DNA from: Spirosoma linguale DSM 74
GTDB taxonomy: Bacteria > Bacteroidota > Bacteroidia > Cytophagales > Spirosomataceae
Length of the DNA: 64,000 nucleotides
Assembly: GCA_000024525.1 (NCBI GenBank)
Contig: CP001769.1
Coordinates: 310,001-374,000 of the forward strand
Reading direction: 5' to 3'
Below the pieces are notes generated by a model. The model saw only the letters and a list, made by a program, of their open reading frames with translations, made no database searches and was not told the DNA's origin. The number at the start of each line of letters is the position of its first letter. Positions within the stretch are counted from its first letter, which is position 1. Position numbers and translations under genes: made by a program. Below, one piece after another: positions 7,868 to 16,018 of the stretch.

Positions 7868-8284
7868 ATGGCTCGTGATTTATTTCATCAACTTGTTCGA
7901 GAAGCGCTTGAGGCCGATGAGTGGACGATTACCCATGACCCATTTGTACTAAAGTCAGGCGGTTTGAGAATGGAAGTCGATCTAGCAGCAGAACAAGTAT
8001 TCGCTGCCGAACGAGAAACTGAACAAATTGTAATTGAGGTAAAGAGCTTCATTGGTAAATCAAAATTAAATGACTTTTACGAAGCAAAGGGTCAGTATGA
8101 TTTGTATAGGCGCGGTTTGCGAAAAGAAGGCATTCAACGAAAACTCTATCTGGCAATCGACGTTGATATATTTGAGTCATTCTTTCAAAAAACACTGATT
8201 GCTGAAACGCTGGAAGAAGAGTCTATTTCATTGATAGTCTATGAAATATCAACCAAACGAATCGTGCAATGGATAACTCGGTAA
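7868..8284 (+). CDS. xisH: XisH family protein (fdxN element excision controlling factor-like, nuclease fold)
   Basis: This 138-residue protein matches XisH of cyanobacteria, named for a factor needed for excision of the Anabaena fdxN element. The family adopts a PD-(D/E)XK endonuclease-like fold. The likely active-site residues are visible: Asp38 in MEVDLAAEQ, then Glu57 and Lys59 in IVIEVKSF (the E-x-K pair), followed by the family segment IGKSKLNDFYEAKGQYDLYR. Length is normal for the family. It overlaps xisI by 16 bases, so the two are co-translated. The pair is clearly accessory here, lying between copies of a 57-bp direct repeat. Actual biochemical activity of XisH is not established; recombination control and a nuclease role are both open. 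Confidence 0.9.
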   Translation: MARDLFHQLVREALEADEWTITHDPFVLKSGGLRMEVDLAAEQVFAAERETEQIVIEVKSFIGKSKLNDFYEAKGQYDLYRRGLRKEGIQRKLYLAIDVDIFESFFQKTLIAETLEEESISLIVYEISTKRIVQWITR

Positions 8285-8616
8285 CCACCTATCGTAACAT
8301 CGTCATAAACTTGTTGGAGTCATACGCGAATATGCCTTCTGGCAACCCAACCAGTAATGAACTTGAAGAGCAACTGATTCTGGATACGCAGCGTGATCAT
8401 TATCAGATATTAACTATTGGTTGGGAAAATGGTCGGCGAGTCTATTACCCTGTGTTTCATGTAGATATTCGGGACGGTAAAATTTGGGTACAGGAAGATG
8501 CTACTGATTTTGATTTAGTTGGTGAACTTGAACGGTGTGGCGTTGCCAAAAGTGATATAGTCTTAGCCTTTCAGGCACCTCAAAAACGGCCATTTACAGG
8601 ATATGCAGTTGCCTGA
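8269..8616 (+). CDS. xisI: XisI family protein (fdxN element excision controlling factor-like)
   Basis: This 115-residue protein is the usual partner of XisH. The C-terminal half carries the family signature almost unchanged: VDIRDGKIWVQEDATD, ELERCGVAKSDIVLAF and RPFTGYAVA. The start codon lies inside the end of xisH (16-base overlap), as expected for a stoichiometric pair. In Anabaena XisI acts with XisH and the recombinase XisF in excision of the fdxN element. No recombinase gene is present in this window. The stop is followed by 14 bases and then the right copy of the 57-bp repeat. Confidence 0.9.
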   Translation: MDNSVTTYRNIVINLLESYANMPSGNPTSNELEEQLILDTQRDHYQILTIGWENGRRVYYPVFHVDIRDGKIWVQEDATDFDLVGELERCGVAKSDIVLAFQAPQKRPFTGYAVA

Positions 8617-8630
8617 TAATAAAAAAATAA

Positions 8631-8687
8631 TGAATCGTACCTTTACCGTATGAATCGCAATGTACTCGACGGCCTTAATTTTGCATC
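8631..8687 (+). repeat. 57-bp direct repeat, right copy (functional radical SAM start)
   Basis: This copy is exactly identical to 7766-7822. Here the repeat runs into the intact radical SAM gene, whose ATG is at 8650. Deleting one repeat plus the intervening 808 bases would leave a single seamless gene start preceded by the sequence now upstream of 7766. Confidence 0.97.
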
Positions 8688-9672
8688 CAAGCTAACACCC
8701 AAACGCATTGTCAATGCGCTGAAAGTAGTGTATAGTTACTATGAATCACGGCGAACGGGTAAGGCGATGCAGCGCGGCTTGCCCATGTCTGTCTCCTTTG
8801 AACCCACTACTTCCTGTAATCTCCGTTGCCCCGAATGCCCTAGCGGCCTTCGGTCGTTCACCCGGCCAACCGGTATGCTGGGCGAAGACCTGTACAAACG
8901 GACCATCGACGAACTGCATGACACCCTTTTGTACCTGATCTTTTACTTTCAGGGGGAGCCTTACCTGCACCCGCAATTTCTGGAACTGGTTCGCTACGCT
9001 ACGGACCGAAACATATACACCGCCACCAGTACCAACGCCCACTACCTGACCGATGCCAACGCCCGAAAAACGGTAGAGTCGGGACTGGATCGATTAATCA
9101 TTTCCATTGACGGTACCACGCAGGAAGTGTACGAACAGTATCGGGTAGGGGGAAAGCTCGAAAAAGTGCTGGAAGGCACAAAGAATATTATTCGCTGGAA
9201 AAAAGAATTGAAATCACGGACGCCCCATATCGTCTTTCAGTTTCTGGTCGTGAAACCCAACGAACACCAGATTGCCGAGGTAAAGAAATTAGCCCGCGAA
9301 CTGGGTGTCGATGAAGTGGGATTGAAAACGGCTCAGATTTACGATTACGAACACGGCTCCGGCCTGATGCCAACCATAGATCAGTACAGCCGCTACGCTC
9401 CCCAGGCAGATGGGACTTACCGCATCAAAAACGGATTCGGTGACCACTGCTGGAAAATGTGGCATTCATGCGTCATCACCTGGGATGGCCTGGTCGTACC
9501 CTGCTGTTTCGACAAAGATGCGCATCACCGGCTGGGCGACCTACAAAGCCAATCCTTCGCCGATCTCTGGCAAGGCCCTTCCTATACCGACTTCCGGCAA
9601 ACCCTGCTCCGTTCCCGTTCCGAAATAGAGATGTGCCGCAACTGCACCGAAGGCACTAAGGTATGGGCATGA
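8650..9672 (+). CDS. Radical SAM/SPASM domain protein
   Basis: The 340-residue protein should cleave S-adenosylmethionine at a [4Fe-4S] cluster to start radical chemistry on an unknown substrate. The cluster motif is TSCNLRCPECPSG (CxxxCxxC) at about residues 54-66. The middle has the barrel segments LIISIDGTTQEVYEQYRVGG and FQFLVVKPNEHQI. The C-terminus carries a SPASM-type cysteine set: DHCWKMW, GLVVPCCFDKD and EMCRNCTEG. Such proteins modify peptides, cofactors or lipids. Its 5' end has been duplicated by the xisHI insertion but the gene itself is intact. No substrate peptide is evident nearby. Confidence 0.9.
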   Translation: MNRNVLDGLNFASKLTPKRIVNALKVVYSYYESRRTGKAMQRGLPMSVSFEPTTSCNLRCPECPSGLRSFTRPTGMLGEDLYKRTIDELHDTLLYLIFYFQGEPYLHPQFLELVRYATDRNIYTATSTNAHYLTDANARKTVESGLDRLIISIDGTTQEVYEQYRVGGKLEKVLEGTKNIIRWKKELKSRTPHIVFQFLVVKPNEHQIAEVKKLARELGVDEVGLKTAQIYDYEHGSGLMPTIDQYSRYAPQADGTYRIKNGFGDHCWKMWHSCVITWDGLVVPCCFDKDAHHRLGDLQSQSFADLWQGPSYTDFRQTLLRSRSEIEMCRNCTEGTKVWA

Positions 9673-9771
9673 TAAGAAGAGAATAAATGAAGTAAGTGTA
9701 ATGCGTGTAGTACGTACTGGAAGGATATGTACTGCACTTACTGCACGCACTGCACGCATTTAATCTTTTTT

Positions 9772-9846
9772 GTGGAACATTCCGTGAAACAGTTCTTGCT
9801 TTCGTGGAAACTATCCGGCATCTTTGGGTCTGCAACGCACAGACCC
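9772..9846 (+). promoter_or_regulatory. parA upstream region: parS half-site-like motif and start-codon hairpin
   Basis: On the minus strand 9783-9791 reads TGTTTCACG, equal to the left half of the general bacterial parS consensus TGTTTCACGTGAAACA; the other half is degenerate. A 7-bp inverted repeat (9826-9832 and 9840-9846, 7-base loop) ends exactly one base before the parA ATG at 9847. Either element could serve autoregulation by ParA/ParB. Both are short and could be chance. Confidence 0.3.
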
Positions 9847-10629
9847 ATGGGTAAAGTCATTGCTATCGCCAACCAAAAAGGTGGCGTCGGTAAAACTACA
9901 ACGACAATCAACTTGGCCGCCAGCTTGGCCGCCCTCGAATTTCAGACGCTCATTGTTGACGCTGACCCCCAGGCGAATTCTACGTCCGGGTTAGGGTACA
10001 ATCCGAAAGAAATTGAGAACAGCATTTACGAATGTATGGTTGAGGGCGTTCGCCCTCAGGACGCTATAATTCAGACGGATTTTCCGAATCTGGATTTGCT
10101 GCCATCGCACATCGACCTCGTGGGGGCTGAAATTGAGATGATCAACCTCCAAAACAGGGAGGATAAGATGAAAACGACGCTCGATAGTATTCGGGACGAT
10201 TACGATTTCATTATCATCGACTGCTCGCCCTCGCTCGGCCTGATTACGATTAACAGCCTCACTGCTGCTGATTCGGTTATTATTCCGGTTCAGTGTGAGT
10301 ATTTCGCACTCGAAGGGTTGGGTAAATTGCTCAACACCATCAAAATCATTCAGTCGCGGCTCAACACGCACCTGGCCATCGAAGGTATTCTACTGACGAT
10401 GTACGACCTGCGCGTTCGACTCTCGAATCAGGTGGTTGGTGAAGTAACGAGCCATTTCCAGCAAATGGTTTTCAGCACCATCATTCCGCGTAATATCCGG
10501 CTGAGCGAATCGCCCAGCTTCGGCGTACCTGCCCTGGCGCAGGACGCTGACAGCAAAGGGGCCGTCAGTTACCTGAACCTGGCCCGAGAAATTCTGATAA
10601 AGAACGGCATGATGCCGCAGGAAGCTTAA
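9847..10629 (+). CDS. parA: Chromosome partitioning ATPase ParA (Soj)
   Basis: The 260-residue protein drives segregation of the ParB-bound origin region by ATP-dependent dimerisation on DNA. The deviant Walker A motif KGGVGKTTT is near residue 10, followed by [16 protein letters not shown] (A'), and [19 protein letters not shown] is the Walker B region. A longer frame opens at 9727, but the ATG at 9847 gives the standard [13 protein letters not shown] start and the extra residues are Cys/His-rich read-through of intergenic sequence. It is followed by parB after a 102-base gap that contains a 29-bp palindrome. Confidence 0.96.
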   Translation: MGKVIAIANQKGGVGKTTTTINLAASLAALEFQTLIVDADPQANSTSGLGYNPKEIENSIYECMVEGVRPQDAIIQTDFPNLDLLPSHIDLVGAEIEMINLQNREDKMKTTLDSIRDDYDFIIIDCSPSLGLITINSLTAADSVIIPVQCEYFALEGLGKLLNTIKIIQSRLNTHLAIEGILLTMYDLRVRLSNQVVGEVTSHFQQMVFSTIIPRNIRLSESPSFGVPALAQDADSKGAVSYLNLAREILIKNGMMPQEA

Positions 10630-10636
10630 ATCAAGT

Positions 10637-10715
10637 ATGTATGATGTATGGTGTATGCTATAGGATGACGTGATCCGACGCTCTTGTCCTATAGCATACA
10701 CCATACATCATACAT
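10637..10715. repeat. Inverted repeat, 29-bp perfect arms, between parA and parB
   Basis: Arms at 10637-10665 and 10687-10715 are exact complements with a 21-base loop. The structure fills the parA-parB gap and ends 16 bases before the parB ATG. It could attenuate read-through or protect the parA 3' end. Longer parB starts within this palindrome are unlikely. Confidence 0.85.
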
Positions 10716-10731
10716 CACACATACTTGTCTT

Positions 10732-11646
10732 ATGGACAACACCAAAGCACCGAGTAAGAAGATGATAGGATTGGGCCGCGGCTTGGGTGCCTTGTTGCAC
10801 GACAGCGAATCAGTTAGCCGGCAGACGAAACCCTCACCGTTTGAATCGATTAGCACAATGACTGAGATCAGCGTCACGCTGATCGAAACAAACCCTTTTC
10901 AGCCCCGCACCCGTTTTGATGAAGAAGCGCTACAGGAATTAGCCGACTCTATTCGGACGCAAGGCATTATTCAGCCGATTACCGTTCGGCAACTGGGTAA
11001 AGAACGGTACCAGCTTATTGCCGGTGAACGGCGTTTGCAGGCGTCTAAAATAGCGGGCCTGACCCACATTCCGGCCTATGTTCGAACCGCCAACGACCAG
11101 CAGATGCTGGAAATGGCCCTGATCGAGAACATTCAGCGCGAGAACCTGAATGCCATAGAAATTGCCCTCAGCTATCAGCGGCTCATTACGGAGTGTAGCC
11201 TGAAGCAGGAGGAACTGGGTGAGCGTGTCGGGAAAAACCGGACAACGGTAAACAACTATATCCGGTTATTGAAACTGCCTCCTGTTATTCAGGCATCGCT
11301 GCGGGATAATAAAATTTCGATGGGCCACGCCCGGGCCATCATCAATATCGAAAATCCGGATGCGCAAATCCGTCTCTTTACCAGAGCTGTCGATGAAGAA
11401 TGGTCGGTTCGGAAAGTCGAGGAGGCTGTTCGGAATTTATCCGAAGAAAGCCAGGAAACCGTAAGTACCCGGCGGGTTACGCTGCCCAAGCAGGAAATGC
11501 GCAGCCTTCAGTTTAAGTTATCATCGCTGTTCGGCACCCGCGTTTCTATAAAAGCGGATGAGAAGCATAAGGGCGAAATCAAAATTCCATTTACCTCGCA
11601 GGAGGAGTTAACCAAAATTCTGGAAGTATTGAACTCGCAGAGTTAA
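10732..11646 (+). CDS. parB: Chromosome partitioning protein ParB (Spo0J)
   Basis: The 304-residue DNA-binding CTPase loads on parS and works with ParA. The N-terminal GLGRGLGALL is the ParA-interacting stretch. The CTP-binding ParB/Srx domain (NPFQPRTRFDEEALQELADSI, IAGERRLQASKIAG with the GERR box, MALIENIQREN) follows. The HTH region is KQEELGERVGKNRTTVNNYIRLLKLP at about 165-190. The ATG at 10732 is preferred over an upstream start at 10684, which would translate the palindrome. The order parA-parB-DUF5683-dapB-lepB is the usual Bacteroidota arrangement. Confidence 0.96.
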   Translation: MDNTKAPSKKMIGLGRGLGALLHDSESVSRQTKPSPFESISTMTEISVTLIETNPFQPRTRFDEEALQELADSIRTQGIIQPITVRQLGKERYQLIAGERRLQASKIAGLTHIPAYVRTANDQQMLEMALIENIQRENLNAIEIALSYQRLITECSLKQEELGERVGKNRTTVNNYIRLLKLPPVIQASLRDNKISMGHARAIINIENPDAQIRLFTRAVDEEWSVRKVEEAVRNLSEESQETVSTRRVTLPKQEMRSLQFKLSSLFGTRVSIKADEKHKGEIKIPFTSQEELTKILEVLNSQS

Positions 11647-11728
11647 ACTCATAAACGTAACCGTGTTAAATTACCTTAAACCGGTGAATGAGTGGCCCGA
11701 AGAAAGGAGAGTGAGCCGTTTGGTAAGC

Positions 11729-12592
11729 ATGAGACTTTTGAGCCTACTTACTGTCTGCCTGTTCAGTGTGTCCTTTGCAACATCCTTTGCCCAACGTCCG
11801 GCTATAACGCCCGCTCCAACGCCTGCAGCTACCGATTCAACTCGGCAAATCCGATCTGCTGCCGATACAATTCCAACTACGATCCGACGTAATGGGATTC
11901 CTATTCAGGTAGGCCGGTCGGTGCTGACGGCGGATGATTCAGCTTCACTGGACAACCCGGACACTGTCAGGATATCGGCAAGTCAGGAAGCGAAAATTCA
12001 CAAGATCATTCCGAAAAAAGCCACCATTCGCTCCCTGATACTACCCGGTCTGGGCCAGGCGTATAACCGTCAGTATTATAAGATACCATTCATTTATGCC
12101 GGTTTTGGCGTAATGGGGTATCTGTTTGTTAAATACCGGGGGCTGGCCAAAGAAGCTGCAATTGGTTATGGGCGACTTCTTTACGGCGATAAAGCAACGG
12201 ACGCACTATTCAATATAGGAGATGGCTTCTCTGCCAGTCTCAATCCGGAGTTATACTACAACCTTCAGGGAGCCGCTACGTTTACTGAAGGGCTGTCCTA
12301 TAAAGTAGAAGAGGTTAACATCGGCGTCAGTCCATTTTCTGATAAAAAAGTCGTTTTTCGGACATCGGCCAACGCCAAAAATGCCTATGACACCTTCCGG
12401 CGTTATCGGGATTTGAACTTGCTGTTGTCCGGCCTTTTATGGGCAATAAACATTGTGGAGGCCAATGTAGCGGCCCATTTAAAAACCTTTGATTTGACCG
12501 ACGACATTTCGATGCGCGTCGAACCTAATGTGTTGCCCGCACCCGGTATCGGTTTTGTTCCGGCGGTTCGGGTGGCGTTTTCGTTTAAATAA
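11729..12592 (+). CDS. DUF5683 domain-containing exported protein
   Basis: The 287-residue protein of unknown function has a signal peptide (MRLLSLLTVCLFSVSFA..FAQ). A Pro/Ala/Thr-rich spacer follows, then the DUF5683 core: ATIRSLILPGLGQAYNRQYYKIPFIYAGFGVMGYLF, a hydrophobic hairpin, and YDTFRRYRDLNLLLSGLLWAINIVEANVAAHL near the C-terminus. A GTG at 11663 is in frame upstream but would precede the signal peptide with a charged stretch, so I take the ATG at 11729. It lies between parB and dapB as in many Bacteroidota. A role at the envelope is inferred from topology only. Confidence 0.8.
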   Translation: MRLLSLLTVCLFSVSFATSFAQRPAITPAPTPAATDSTRQIRSAADTIPTTIRRNGIPIQVGRSVLTADDSASLDNPDTVRISASQEAKIHKIIPKKATIRSLILPGLGQAYNRQYYKIPFIYAGFGVMGYLFVKYRGLAKEAAIGYGRLLYGDKATDALFNIGDGFSASLNPELYYNLQGAATFTEGLSYKVEEVNIGVSPFSDKKVVFRTSANAKNAYDTFRRYRDLNLLLSGLLWAINIVEANVAAHLKTFDLTDDISMRVEPNVLPAPGIGFVPAVRVAFSFK

Positions 12593-12607
12593 ATTGCGAA
12601 TAGCTGC

Positions 12608-12633
12608 GATGTCAGGTTCTCAAACCCGACATC
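12608..12633. repeat. Small hairpin between DUF5683 and dapB
   Basis: Arms of 11 bases (12608-12618 and 12623-12633, one mismatch) surround the loop ctca. The top of the hairpin, ttctcaaaccc, is the same as at the top of the unrelated 26-bp stem at 2586-2647. It precedes the GTG start of dapB by 20 bases. Confidence 0.6.
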
Positions 12634-12653
12634 ACATTTAACCCGATACTAAA

Positions 12654-13388
12654 GTGAATATTCTCTTACTGGGCTACGGCAAAATGGGAAAGACAATCGA
12701 GCAGATCGCGCTCGAACGGGGCCACCAGATTGCGGGCCGCATTGATGCTGATAACTACGCCGATTTAGCGAATCTCGAACCCGACGATGTAGATGTTGTC
12801 ATTGAATTCAGTTCACCCGAATCGGCAGCCGAAAACATTACCTATTGCCTGGAACGAAACTGGCCGGTTGTATGTGGCACTACGGGCTGGCTCAACCGTC
12901 GGCCAGCCATCGAAGCCCTTTGTGAACGTACAAAAGGTGCTTTTTTCTACGCATCTAACTACAGCATTGGTGTTAACCTGTTTTTCCGGTTGAATAAAGT
13001 GCTGGCTCAGTTTATGCGCAATTACCCGTCCTATCATGTGTCGATGACGGAAATTCATCATACCGAAAAGAAAGACGCTCCCAGCGGAACCGCCATCACC
13101 CTGGCCGAAGGGGTTATGGAGCAGCTACCCGGCAAACAGCGTTGGGTAAGTAATGAACCCGGTAAAGAACCGCTGCCAGTTGGCGAGGATGCCATTGAGA
13201 TTGAGTCACTGCGGGAAGGTACGGTGCCCGGAACCCATACGGTTCGTTATGAATCGGACGTTGACCGTATTGAAATTAAGCACGTAGCGCACAGTCGGCA
13301 AGGTTTTGCTCTTGGGGCCGTTATAGCCGCTGAGTGGCTGGTTGGCCGTGAAGGCATATTCGGAATGGACGACCTGCTGGGGAATTAA
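12654..13388 (+). CDS. dapB: 4-hydroxy-tetrahydrodipicolinate reductase
   Basis: The 244-residue enzyme catalyses the NAD(P)H-dependent step from hydroxy-tetrahydrodipicolinate in the diaminopimelate/lysine pathway. The N-terminal Rossmann motif LLLGYGKMGKTIE, VVIEFSSPESAAENI, VVCGTTGW, and the catalytic/substrate segment EIHHTEKKDAPSGTA (His-His, Lys and the DAPSGT loop) are all present, as is the C-terminal HVAHSRQGFALGAVIAAEWL. The start is a GTG at 12654, fixed by the family N-terminus MNILLLGYGKMG. Length is slightly short, as is usual in Bacteroidota. Confidence 0.96.
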   Translation: MNILLLGYGKMGKTIEQIALERGHQIAGRIDADNYADLANLEPDDVDVVIEFSSPESAAENITYCLERNWPVVCGTTGWLNRRPAIEALCERTKGAFFYASNYSIGVNLFFRLNKVLAQFMRNYPSYHVSMTEIHHTEKKDAPSGTAITLAEGVMEQLPGKQRWVSNEPGKEPLPVGEDAIEIESLREGTVPGTHTVRYESDVDRIEIKHVAHSRQGFALGAVIAAEWLVGREGIFGMDDLLGN

Positions 13389-13520
13389 ACCGGATGAATG
13401 ATGAACGGCTATATAAAACCAGTTCATCTTCGTAATTTCGTATTTAGTCACGGTATTTCGATAACCTGTTTGGTCTTTATCACCCCTGGGTGACCCTGTC
13501 ATAATTTATCATTAGTATAC

Positions 13521-14693
13521 ATGTCTGAAGTAAAAACGAAGGCCGAAACAAGACCGGCTAAAGCTAGAAAATCGCCCATTCGTGAGTGGTTCGATTCCGT
13601 TCTGTTCGCCGTTGTGGCGGCTACACTCATCCGGTGGTTGTTTATGGAAGCCTTTACGATTCCAACTCCTTCGATGGAAAACAGCCTGATGGTGGGCGAT
13701 TTTCTGTTTGTAAGCAAGCTGCATTATGGCACTCGCACGCCCCGCACACCCTTACAGGTGCCGTTGACACACCAGAAAATATGGGGGACGAACATACCTT
13801 CTTATAGCACTGCCATTCAGTTGCCATCGTATCGGTTGCCGGGCTTTACGCACGTTAAGAATGGCGATGTGGTCGTATTCAACGTGCCGCCCAAATACCT
13901 GAATGACAACATCGACTACCCCGTCGACCTGAAAACCAATTACATCAAGCGGTGTATCGGTATTCCGGGCGATGTGCTGGAGGTCCGGCAACGGGCTGTG
14001 TTTGTAAATGGTAAACCGTTTCCAGCGCCACCCCGCTCTGAACAGAAGTACTTCATCAAAACGACCGAAGTGCTGGATGCGACGTTCTTCCGGAAATATG
14101 ACATCGTCAACGACTACCGCGACCCGAGTCAGCCGACCGAAAACTGGAAACCACTGGAGCAATACAATGACTCGACGAAAACATCCACGATGGTTGGCTA
14201 CAGTGTCAACACAACCGAAGACGTTATTGCTAAATTTAAAGGGTTCGACTTTGTAAAAGGTATCGAGCCCATGACTGAAAAACCCGGCGAAATGGCCCCT
14301 ATGATTTATGGAACGCCAACTTTCAAGTGGAACCATGACAACTTCGGTCCAATCACTATCCCGAAAAAAGGGGCAACAATCCAGATCAATGAACAGACAA
14401 TTGCCCTCTACGGACCGGTTATTGAACTGTATGAAGGAAATGAAAAAGTAGAGGTAGCGCCGAAGGAGATAAAAATTGGTGGTCAGCCGATCAAGTCGTA
14501 TACTTTTAAACAGGATTACTACTTCATGATGGGCGACAACCGCGACAACTCCCTCGACTCACGTTTCTGGGGTTTTGTCCCTGAAGATCATATTGTGGGT
14601 AAAGCCGTATTTGTCTGGATGTCGCTCGACCCCAACCCGGCCAACGCCTGGAATAAAATCCGCTGGAACCGGTTGTTCAGAACGATTGATTAA
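13521..14693 (+). CDS. lepB: Signal peptidase I
   Basis: The 390-residue membrane serine protease removes signal peptides from exported proteins. It has an N-terminal transmembrane segment (SVLFAVVAATLIRWLFM), the catalytic Ser51 in PTPSMENSLMVGDFL, the catalytic Lys143 in NYIKRCIGIPGDVLEVR, and the family box MMGDNRDNSLDSRFWGFVPED near the C-terminus. An insertion of about 170 residues between the Lys region and the last box makes it longer than the E. coli type; this is common in Bacteroidota. It ends the parA-dapB run, and a dispersed palindrome separates it from the convergent ung. Confidence 0.95.
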   Translation: MSEVKTKAETRPAKARKSPIREWFDSVLFAVVAATLIRWLFMEAFTIPTPSMENSLMVGDFLFVSKLHYGTRTPRTPLQVPLTHQKIWGTNIPSYSTAIQLPSYRLPGFTHVKNGDVVVFNVPPKYLNDNIDYPVDLKTNYIKRCIGIPGDVLEVRQRAVFVNGKPFPAPPRSEQKYFIKTTEVLDATFFRKYDIVNDYRDPSQPTENWKPLEQYNDSTKTSTMVGYSVNTTEDVIAKFKGFDFVKGIEPMTEKPGEMAPMIYGTPTFKWNHDNFGPITIPKKGATIQINEQTIALYGPVIELYEGNEKVEVAPKEIKIGGQPIKSYTFKQDYYFMMGDNRDNSLDSRFWGFVPEDHIVGKAVFVWMSLDPNPANAWNKIRWNRLFRTID

Positions 14694-14697
14694 TCTT

Positions 14698-14813
14698 AAC
14701 CGGGATTTTAAGAAGATTTAAAGGATTAAACAAGATTATCGAAAGTCAACAGTCCGAATGAATTGTTGCCGACAATCTTATTTAATCCTTTAAATCTTCT
14801 CAAAATCCCGGTT
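14698..14813. repeat. Long inverted repeat of the dispersed 'accgggatttt' family
   Basis: Arms at 14698-14740 and 14771-14813 pair at 40 of 43 positions around a 30-base loop. It fills the gap between the convergent lepB and ung genes. Related arms occur at 37782 onward, 38950 onward and 39139-39176, so this is a dispersed family recognisable by accgggatttt followed by a-rich agatt/ggatt runs. Confidence 0.85.
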
Positions 14814-14817
14814 CTGA

Positions 14818-15483
14818 CTACCACTCCACCGGAGCCAACCCTTTACTTTCCAAATAAGCGTTAGCCTGACTGAAGTGCTTATTGCCAAACCAGCCGCCGT
14901 AGTTGGCCGCCATGGGTGACGGGTGTTTCGCTTTTAGGATCAAGTGTTTTTTACCGTCGATTACGGCCCCTTTCTTTTGGGCGAAAGCGCCCCAGAGCAT
15001 AAAAACGCCGTGCTCCTTCTCCTCTGAAATCAGCTTGATAACGGCATCGGTAAATGTTTCCCAGCCTTTGCCTTGGTGTGACCCCGCCTGACCCGCGCGA
15101 ACGGTGAGTGTGGCGTTCAGCAACATGACCCCCTGACTGGCCCAACGCTCCAGATTACCTGACTTAGGGATAGGCTTGCCCAAGTCGTCCTGAATTTCTT
15201 TGAAAATGTTAATTAAGGATGGCGGTTTTGTAATGCCATCGGCGACCGAGAATGCCAGACCGTTAGCCTGCCCTTCGCCATGATAGGGGTCCTGCCCCAG
15301 AATAACAACGCGGGTGTCGTCGAAACTACACTTGTCAAAGGCGTTGAACATCAACGCGCCCGGCGGAAATACGCGCTGGGTACTGTACTCGTGTCGTAGA
15401 AATTGGGCAAGTTCACTGAAATAAGGTTTATCAAATTCGGGCTGTAACCGATTTCGCCAGGATTCGGCAATAGATACATTCAT
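14818..15483 (-). CDS. ung: Uracil-DNA glycosylase (family 1)
   Basis: The 221-residue base-excision repair enzyme removes uracil from DNA. The catalytic water-activating motif GQDPYHGEGQANGLAFSV with Asp65, the uracil-binding GVMLLNATLTVR segment, and the DNA-intercalating HPSPMAANYGGWFG loop (HPSPL-type) are all present. Length and N-terminus (ATG at 15483) are typical. It converges with lepB. Confidence 0.96.
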   Translation of the reverse strand: MNVSIAESWRNRLQPEFDKPYFSELAQFLRHEYSTQRVFPPGALMFNAFDKCSFDDTRVVILGQDPYHGEGQANGLAFSVADGITKPPSLINIFKEIQDDLGKPIPKSGNLERWASQGVMLLNATLTVRAGQAGSHQGKGWETFTDAVIKLISEEKEHGVFMLWGAFAQKKGAVIDGKKHLILKAKHPSPMAANYGGWFGNKHFSQANAYLESKGLAPVEW

Positions 15484-15628
15484 GTAGGGAACTGATAAGG
15501 GTGATTCGGCATTATACGCCTACAAACGCCAAAAACCCCTTTACAAAAATTTTTTAAGAGTGGTTCTTGCGTAACAAAACTAATCAACTTAATTTTCGTT
15601 CTAAGGTTGCAAAACGACACTAATATTT

Positions 15629-16015
15629 ATGGTTTCGTCAGTCACAGAAGGCGTGAAAGTTAGCGTGAAGACTGAGTATCAGGCTGATTACTCCAGTCCA
15701 CTCCAGGCGCATTACGTGTTTACCTACCGGATTACCATCGAAAATGCGAGCGACTACACTATTCAGTTGCTCCGGCGTCATTGGTTGATTTTTGATTCCA
15801 ATGGTACCGTTCGGGAAGTAGAGGGGGAGGGCGTTGTTGGACTGCAACCGGTACTCGAACCGGGTGAGGTTCACGAATATGTATCGGGCTGTAATCTACG
15901 GTCGAGCATTGGTAAAATGGCAGGAACGTATCTTGTCGAACGAATTATTGACGGTAAACAGCTTCGGGTTAGTATTCCCGAGTTCACGATGGTGGTGCCG
16001 TATAAACTGAACTGA
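15629..16015 (+). CDS. apaG: ApaG domain protein
   Basis: The 128-residue all-beta protein belongs to the ApaG (CorD) family, a fibronectin-III-like fold linked in enterobacteria to Co2+/Mg2+ efflux phenotypes. Diagnostic segments are VFTYRITIENASDYTIQLLRRHWLIFDSNG, EGVVGLQPVLEPGEVHEYVSGCNL, and GTYLV near the end. The biochemical role is unsettled. It is followed after three bases by the methyltransferase gene, so the two are probably co-transcribed. Confidence 0.92.
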   Translation: MVSSVTEGVKVSVKTEYQADYSSPLQAHYVFTYRITIENASDYTIQLLRRHWLIFDSNGTVREVEGEGVVGLQPVLEPGEVHEYVSGCNLRSSIGKMAGTYLVERIIDGKQLRVSIPEFTMVVPYKLN

Positions 16016-16018
16016 TTT

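Noticed and set aside
7766..8687. Insertion sequence carrying xisHI
   Set aside because: There are no terminal inverted repeats and no transposase or recombinase gene between the 57-bp direct repeats, and 57 bp is too long for a usual target duplication.
9727..9846. Extended N-terminus of ParA
   Set aside because: The added 40 residues are translated from a Cys/His/Thr-producing tract of the intergenic region; the family start is the ATG at 9847.
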